NCBI GenBank assembly: GCA_029747015.1
Contig: JAKOGI010001569.1
Location: 108,501 to 172,500 of the forward strand
Source of the DNA: Carnegiea gigantea
Taxonomy: Eukaryota; Streptophyta; Magnoliopsida; Caryophyllales; Cactaceae
Direction of reading: 5' to 3'
Length of the DNA: 64,000 nucleotides
Part shown: positions 57,682-64,000 of the stretch, piece by piece
Numbering within the stretch: the first letter of the stretch is position 1
Layout: every line of letters starts with the position of its first letter
Notes under the pieces: model-generated
What the model was told of the DNA's origin: nothing
Seen by the model: only the letters and a program-made list of their open reading frames with translations
The model's database searches: none
Position numbers and translations under genes: made by a program

Positions 57682-59258
57682 TGTTGATTATATTTAGTTT
57701 TGATGATAACAAATCCAAGTGTAAAAATTTGTCCAAGTAATGTTGCTCCGAACACGATCTCCAAACAGGCCTAACTGGTGTTTGTGATCTTTATTGTATT
57801 AACCGGTTTGCTACATGTGAGAACAAGTCTTCTAGACAGGTTTTATTTGGTGATTCCATATTAAGTCAAGAACACAATCTCGACAGTTGATTGTAAAGCG
57901 TGTTCCTGAACTCTAGCAATGCAAAGAACAACCCCAGCAAACAAGGTGGCCTTGGTGTTCACAGCAGCTCTATAAATCTCGGACAAGATAACTGGTTCAA
58001 AACAAGAAGTCTTGGGTATATAGGTTTTATTTAATTAGGCTCTTATTAATATGCCAATATTGAAAACATCATTTTAAACACCTCTTGAATCGGTATTTGC
58101 GCTAAAGTACTTCAGAGCACCAGTTGCGAACAACCCTGCAAACAGGGTGCCTAGGGTGTCTCTGAACTACAGTGGCCATACCCGATTATTTTTGAAAATT
58201 CATTTTGGTTGGCCAAGATCTCTAGAATACTTTCTTTGAATTTCAAAATTGCTATTTTTCTGGAGAGGATAGTTCTTGAAAATATTATGGAGATTTGCGA
58301 AAATAGGTTTGGGAGATTTGCCAAATCAAAAGATTCCTATGACTATATTTTCGGATTTGGTAAAAGCTGAAAATCTCTTTAAACCTCTTCACGGCTATGG
58401 GAAGATAAGGGTTATCTTTTAAGATAACAAAATCCCTTATATTTTGGGATAAATTCATCATTAGCCGTTGGAGAATATATTTTGTTTGCAAATCATTTTC
58501 CATACTTAGCTGATTCTTTGGTTTTTGGACCGTTGGACCTTGTGTTTAAAAACCGCAGCTTTTCTCTCCCATAGAGAAGCCAAGAAGCAGATAGAAAAAA
58601 CTCAGACTGAAAAAGAGAAGCAACACAGCTTTCTGAAAAATCTGGAAAAAATCAGGAAACTCGGTTTTCACATTAAAATTCTTGAGCTTCATTCTGAAAA
58701 GCAAAACCGTGACAAGCTGTGTTTGATTTGAGTTTTCAAACCATTGGCATAATAGGATCTTCATTGTACCTTACATCTGCTTAGTGAGAAGCACCCCCTG
58801 TAAGGTGTTTGTAACCCTGATCTTGGATCAGAAAAGTGAGTGAGTGTGTCCTAGTCGTGTGGACTTGGACGTGTCTAATCTTGCGAAGGTTGGACGTGGT
58901 GTAACCTGTCTTTGGGAAGAAGGTTACGTGGTTGCAAGTTGTAACAAGGTGTGTTACATTTGTAACGTGTGAAGCCCGTTAGTGAAAGTGGTTAAATCCT
59001 ACACGAGGTAGGTCGTGGTTTTTCACACCTCAGTTGGGCTAGAGGTGTTTTCCACGTAAAAATTGTGTGTGCTTTATTTTCCGCATTTATCTTGGTGATT
59101 TTCGCATCTGCAATATTTGAGAACACCCCGTGCAAACAAGCTATCAGGGTGTTTGTCATTTGAGAACAACCTCTGTGAGGGTGTTTGTTATTTACAACGC
59201 GAAAATCAGACACCACAATTCACCCCCCTCTTGTGGTTGTATACTCACGAACTCAACA
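57682..59258 (+). repeat. 3' LTR of copia element A
   Basis: 1577 bp. It differs from the 5' LTR at about 20 sites by eye, mostly transitions, plus two 1-bp insertions. It is followed by the target duplication ggcta (59259-59263). Confidence 0.96.
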
Positions 59259-59333
59259 GGCTAGACACAACTTGTTTCACATACTAACAATCAAGGAGCG
59301 TACCTGTTCTTGCTGCTTGTTCTTGAATACGAA

Positions 59334-62273
59334 TCATCGGTAATAAGAGTGACAAGCCCAATCAAGTTGGCTTTTAACACGCATCCGCATTCTGCAATCT
59401 GAGGTGCTTTTCCTATCAACCAAGAATCCTGTATAGTCAGCATCAGCATATCCAACAAGATCAAAATTGCAACCTCTAGGATACCATAGAGCTAAATCAG
59501 GTATATGCTTTAAATATCTTAGTATCGGTTTAACAGCCTTAAGATGAGTCTCTTTAGGGCAAGACTGAAAACGGGCACATAAACCAACACTGAAAACAAT
59601 GTCGGGCCTACTAGCGGTAAGGTATAAGAGTGACCCTATCATGCCCCTATAGAGTTTCTCCTCAACTGAGGGACTCCCATCATCCATTACCAACCTGGTA
59701 GAAGGAGAAATGGGAGTATCAATGGGCTTGGCCGACTCCATCCCAAAACGCTTAAGTAGTTCCTTAATATACTTTTGTTGATGGATCATGGTGCCGTTTG
59801 AAGTTTGCTTGATCTGTAAGCCTAAGAAGAAATTAAGCTCACCCATCATGCTCATTTCAAACTCACTCCTCATCATCTTTGAAAATTCATTGCATAAATC
59901 ATGATGAGTTGCCCCAAATATGATGTCATCAACATATACTTGGACAATTAACAGATGTTTCCCCTTAGTTTTTAGAAACAAGGTATTATCTACCCTGCCT
60001 CTTCTAAAATCATTTTCAAGTAAAAAGCTTGACAATCGTTCATACCAAGCTCTAGGAGCTTGTTTTAGGCCATAAAGAGCTTTGTCAAGTTGAAAAACAT
60101 GATTAGGAAATTCAATGTTTTCGAAACCAGGGGGTTGTTTGACATACACCTCTTCCTTAAGGTATCTGTTTAGGAATGCACTTTTGACATCCATTTGATA
60201 TAGCTTGATCTCCATATGAGCTGTAAAGGCTATTAGGATACGAATAGCCTCAATCCTAGCAACAGGTGTGAAGGTTTCTTCATAATCGATCCCTTCTTCC
60301 TGATTGTACCCTTGAACCACCAGCCGTGCCTTGTTCCTGGTGACTGTTCCTGACTCATCAAGTTTGTTTCGGAACACCCACTTGGTTCTAATGATTGTTC
60401 TATCTGCAGGTCAAGGTACAAGGTGCCATACTTTGCTCCTTTCAAATTGATGAAGTTCTTCTTGCATTGCTGTGACCCAATCTGAATCTGCAAGAGCTTG
60501 ATTCACATTCTTTGGCTCAATGTTAGAGAGAAACGCATAGAATGCACAAAAATTCTTAAGCTTTGACCTAGTTTGCACTCCAGTATTAATATCAGACAAA
60601 ATTTGCTCAAGAGGGTGCGAACGTTGGTGCTTCCATGGCCGTGGAGTAAGTGGATCCATAGACACATGCTCTACTCTAACTGGAACACTTGGAGACTCAG
60701 GCTCACAATCAGTGCCCGAGCCTGTTCCTGAGGAACCTGACTAGTGTTGTCCCGAACAGGGTTCAGCGGTGTTTCCCCCTGTTTGGTTCTAACCTTGCCT
60801 ATCGTTATGAGGAACACCTTCAGGAGTTGTTTTCTCCAAGGTGTTCTTACCTTGTCTATCTTGGAGCAACACTTCTTTTCGAACAAGACCTAATTCAAAT
60901 TCTTCCTCCTGTGCATCATTCTCACTCAACGAGTTAGATTCATCAAAAAGCACATGCACACTTTCCTCAACACGTAAGGTTCTTTTGTTAAACACTTTGT
61001 AAGCCTTACTGTGAGAGGAGTAGTCAAGAAATATTGCCTTATCACTCCTAGGATCAAACTTTCCTAAGGCATCCTTCCCATTGTTATGCACAAAACACCT
61101 ACAACCAAATGTTCTCAGGTGCATAATGTTGGGTTTTCTGCCTTTGAAAAGTTCATAAGGAGTTTTGTTCAAAATAGATCTGATCATGCATCTATTTATA
61201 ATGTAACATGAGGTGTTCAATGCTTCTGCCCAGAAATTCCTAGGAAGACCACTAGCAATAAGCATTGTTCTAGTCATGTCTTCTAGGGTGCGATTTTTGC
61301 GCTCAACCACCCCATTTTGTTGGGGTGTTCTTGGAGCTGAGAAGTTATGATCAACACCATGTTCATTACAATAGTTAATAAAACTTGCGTTTTCAAATTC
61401 AGTACCATGATCAGATCTCAAGCTAACTAAAGAGTGTCCTACTCTCTTTTCAACCTTTTTGAGAAAGGCAATAAAATTCTCAAAGGTTTCATCCTTGGAT
61501 GCCAAAAACAAGGTCCAAGTAAATCGAGAGTAATCATCCACTACAACAAGCACATACCTCTTCCCACCTCTACTTGCTATCCTCATAGGACCACACAGAT
61601 CAATGTGTAATAATTCTAGAGGTCGGGTAGTGCTTACATACTTTTTCGATTTAAAAGAGGATCTGACTTGTTTGCCTTTTACACAAGCTTCACATACCTT
61701 GTCATCATTAAATTTGATGGAAGGTAGTCCAACAACTAGGTCTTTAGAAACAAGTTTGTTCAGAAGAGATAGACTTGCATGACCTAGTCTCTTGTGCCAG
61801 AGCATTACATCATCATTCAAGGCACTCAAACAAGTCAGATTGTTTTGGGGAAGTGTGGAAATACATACTTTGTAAATATTTTTGTGTCGCTTCCCCCTTA
61901 ATACGACATCTCCTGTGTTTGAGTTTACAACCAAGCAACGTGTTGATGAGAACACTACTAGGTTGTTTTTATCACACAGTTGGGACACACTAAGTAAATT
62001 ATGCTTCAAACCATCACCTAAGTATACATTTTCAATCGAGTGGGAGTGGGACTCACCAATCTTACCTATACCGACAATTGTCCCAGACTTGCCGTTTCCA
62101 AATGCCACACTCCCACCATCCGAAGCTGTAAGTGAGAGACAGTTGGATTTTTCACCGGTCATATGCCTCGAACACCCACTATCAACATACCACAGCTGCT
62201 TGTTTTCAAGGTTGTTCCCTAGGCTGTTTGCTGGGTTGTTTGCTGGGTTGTTCTCTCTCACTTCAGCCTGCAA
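59334..62273 (-). pseudogene. pol: pol of copia element B, broken and RNase H-deleted
   Basis: Same domain order as in element A. Protease VDSGCSRHMTG (62190), integrase HKRLGH, HIDLCGP, RSDHGTEFE and ERKNR (61800-61290), [11 protein letters not shown] and YVDDIIFG (60200-59925) and RNase H YADADYTG (about 59450). The frame shifts near 60790 and 60668, and there is a stop near 60412 (TGA where A has a Lys codon). After RKSTS the sequence jumps to text matching the post-pol spacer of A (55385 on), so about 440 bp, with the rest of RNase H and the pol stop, are deleted. A chance frame ends at 59334. Confidence 0.92.
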
Positions 62274-62279
62274 AACAAA

Positions 62280-63935
62280 TCAAGGGTTAGTTTTGGGAAC
62301 CCAGATCCACTTGGGTCCCATTCTTTTAGACAGATAAATCTCATCTTTCCTAATCCAAATTTGTTTTACATAACCTTCATTTCTTTTAATGGCATACCTT
62401 CTTGAAGGACAAGTGTATCGATAGCGACCCGTTTTGCCGCAGTGAAAGCAAACAATATTTTCAGGTAATCCAACATACTTTCTGTTTGCAGGGTAAACGG
62501 TTTGTTTGGGCTTAAATCCTAGTCCTCTTTTGTTTTGGATGTGATGAGTGTTTAGCCACTCCAATGCGCTTGAGGACTTGTTCCAACGCTTGGTTGTGAC
62601 AAGCTTGGTTTCCAGTTTTTCTATATTAGCATGCAAGCTCTTGTTCTCTTCGAGCAAGGACTCAACCATTCCTTCCACCTCAAGGAGTTTTTCCTCCACT
62701 CGAGAATAATCTCCCTCTTTTATAAAGAGGTTTTCCTTGAGCATGTTAATATTTTCATATAAGCCCAGTTTTTCATTTTTAAGGGTCTCATTTTCAAGTT
62801 CTAGGTCTCGGACATCTCTTTTCAATTCTGCACAGGTATCCATCAATGAATACAACAATTCTTCAAGAGTTGCCTTATTGAGACCACGTACCTTGTTCTT
62901 GAGATCAGTAAGGCTGTTTGTTGACTCATCATCTGAATCCGTGTCACTTTGTGCCATGAGAGCTACAGCACCTTCATCAGTTTCAGACTCTTCTTCATTT
63001 TCAGAGGAGTCACCCCAGGCAGCCAGCATTGCTTTCGAGAATCGTTTCCCAGAACTGTTTGCAGCTTGTTTTCTACCTTGTTTCCTGGGGTGTTCGTGCT
63101 CTTGCTCTTCTCGAAGTAAGGGACAGTTTCACTGTGTGGTCTGTTTTGCCACATTTGAAACACCCAGTAAACTGTTCTCGGGGGGTGTTTCTGGTTTTGT
63201 TGAAATCCTTCCTTTTGTTGTTTTCTTTAACTTTCTTGAAGAATTTCTTGAACTTTCGAGTCATCATAGCCATCTCTTCTTCCTCAAGATCAGAATCATC
63301 ATCTTCTTGTGCTTTTAAGGCAAGTCCTCGATCTTTCTTCATCTCCTCTTTCTGTTGAGAATTTTTTCTCAGTTCGTATGTTTGGAGATTACCAATCAAC
63401 TCGTCTAGGGTGATCTTGTTCATGTCTTTGGCTTCTTGGATGGCTGTTACCTTGGCTTCCCATGATCGAGGCAAAATCCTTAGAATTTTCCTTACCAACT
63501 CTTCAGTGGTGAAGGATTTTCCCAGGGATTTTAACTCGTTTGTTATGTGAGTGAAGCGGGTATACATATCCATCACATTCTCACGATCACCCATATCAAA
63601 CAACTCGTATTGTCTCATGAGTAACTCAATGCGTGATTGTTTGACTTGACTTGTTCCTTCATGAGCTACTTGTAAAGCATTCCATATTTCTTGAGCTGAC
63701 TCACATTCTGAGATGCGAGTATATTCATATTCAGTAGGATCTTTGGGAACCTTTTTTCCATCTTCAAGAACTTTCGTGGGAACAAGGGTCCGTTCTTGAT
63801 GAGCATCCATAACTCATAATCCTCTGCTTGTATGTAGTTCTCCATCCTGTTTTTCCACCAACTATAGTGTTGGCCATTGAAGTAAGGAGGTCGAGTAATG
63901 GATTGACCCTCAAGTATCCCTTGTGGTGCACTCAT
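62280..63935 (-). pseudogene. gag: gag of copia element B, broken
   Basis: Starts at ATG 63935 (MSAPQGILEGQSITRPPYFN). A frameshift occurs near 63790 and a loss of about 28 codons removes the segment before EYTRISECESAQ. The first knuckle, CFKCGKTDH, is followed by a frameshift near 63130. The coiled-coil part and second knuckle, CFHCGKTGRYRYTC (62455), are in the 249-codon frame 63029-62280, which ends in TGA 62282-62280 at the same codon as in element A. Confidence 0.9.
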
Positions 63936-63978
63936 CTTCACGGATCTCTCAAGGTGTTAGCCTTTTGAAAGAGAACCT

Positions 63979-63990
63979 GCTCTGATACCA
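63979..63990 (-). other. Primer-binding site of element B
   Basis: tggtatcagagc on the minus strand, the exact initiator tRNA-Met complement, two bases from the LTR end. Confidence 0.93.
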
Positions 63991-63992
63991 CT

Positions 63993-64000
63993 TGTTGAAT
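63993..64000 (-). repeat. 5' LTR of element B, last 8 bases
   Basis: On the minus strand it ends attcaaca, matching the end of the 3' LTR (aattcaaca at 44460-44452). The rest is beyond the window. Confidence 0.85.

Larger units (their letters stand above)
48710..59258 (+). mobile_element. Complete SIRE-type copia element A
   Basis: A 10.5-kb LTR retrotransposon with both LTRs, primer site, gag, pol, envelope-like frame, polypurine tract and perfect ggcta target duplications. The order protease-integrase-RT-RNase H marks it as Ty1/copia; the long LTRs and the extra frame after pol mark the SIRE/Maximus lineage. The two LTRs differ at only about 20 sites by eye, so the insertion is recent. It is nonetheless inactive: a frameshift in gag, one nonsense codon in pol, and a stop plus two frameshifts in the envelope-like frame. 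It is inserted in element B in the opposite orientation. Confidence 0.96.
44452..64000 (-). mobile_element. SIRE-type copia element B, interrupted by element A
   Basis: A minus-strand LTR retrotransposon whose 5' LTR starts at the right edge. Reading from the right: LTR end (64000-63993), primer-binding site (63990-63979), gag (63935-62280), pol (62273-59334), envelope-like frame (48503-46463), polypurine tract (46064-46051) and 3' LTR (46050-44452). Element A plus one ggcta copy (48710-59263) splits it between pol and the envelope-like frame. With A removed B is about 9 kb inside the window. It is dead: frameshifts and an 84-90-bp loss in gag, frameshifts and a stop in pol, a deletion of RNase H and a frameshift in the envelope-like frame. 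B is older than A, since A inserted into it. Confidence 0.93.

Overview
The window is plant nuclear DNA, almost certainly a eudicot with a transposon-rich, AT-rich genome. It has plant-type genes with GT-AG introns, L1- and RTE-type LINEs, SIRE-type copia retrotransposons primed by initiator tRNA-Met, hAT-like MITEs, a candidate Helitron and long microsatellites. The species cannot be named from the sequence. I see no tRNA, rRNA or CRISPR.

Left third (1-19.4 kb): one host gene dominates. On the minus strand, six exons (19218 down to 5677) encode the first 314 residues of a phospholipase D zeta (PX-PH type). They cover the PX domain and the start of the PH domain; the catalytic HKD half lies beyond the left edge. 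Exons 1-5 sit within 3.1 kb. Intron 5 is about 10.3 kb and holds a LINE nested inside the 3' tail of another LINE, an endonuclease fragment of a third LINE, a LINE tail, two MITE-like elements with 8-bp target duplications and a GC-rich tandem array. The next intron runs off the window and contains two more LINE pieces facing each other (1-5366).

Middle (19.4-44.4 kb): no intact gene was recognised. It holds a degenerate DUF4283/CCHC fragment, CACTA-like ends, two hAT MITEs (one with perfect 8-bp duplications), an RTE LINE 3' part and a second RTE tail, a candidate Helitron swollen by GT/TA/CA repeats, a 3.5-kb solo LTR flanked by a 5-bp duplication, four exons of a broken NAT10-type RNA cytidine acetyltransferase, and a 1.7-kb foldback element whose arms have grown into T-rich and A-rich arrays, next to a one-armed relative. 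Weak exon-like and duplicated pieces lie between them.

Right third (44.4-64 kb): two nested SIRE-type copia elements. Element B (minus strand) has its 3' LTR at 44452-46050 and its primer-binding site at 63979-63990; its 5' LTR begins at the right edge. Element A (plus strand, 48710-59258) is complete, with two 1.58-kb LTRs, gag, pol and an envelope-like reading frame. It sits inside B and is flanked by the 5-bp duplication ggcta. Both are damaged by stops, frameshifts or deletions, and both keep an in-frame UGA at the gag-pol junction. In both, the envelope-like frame is preceded by host-gene-like 5' leader motifs, the same kind of motifs that precede the phospholipase gene here.
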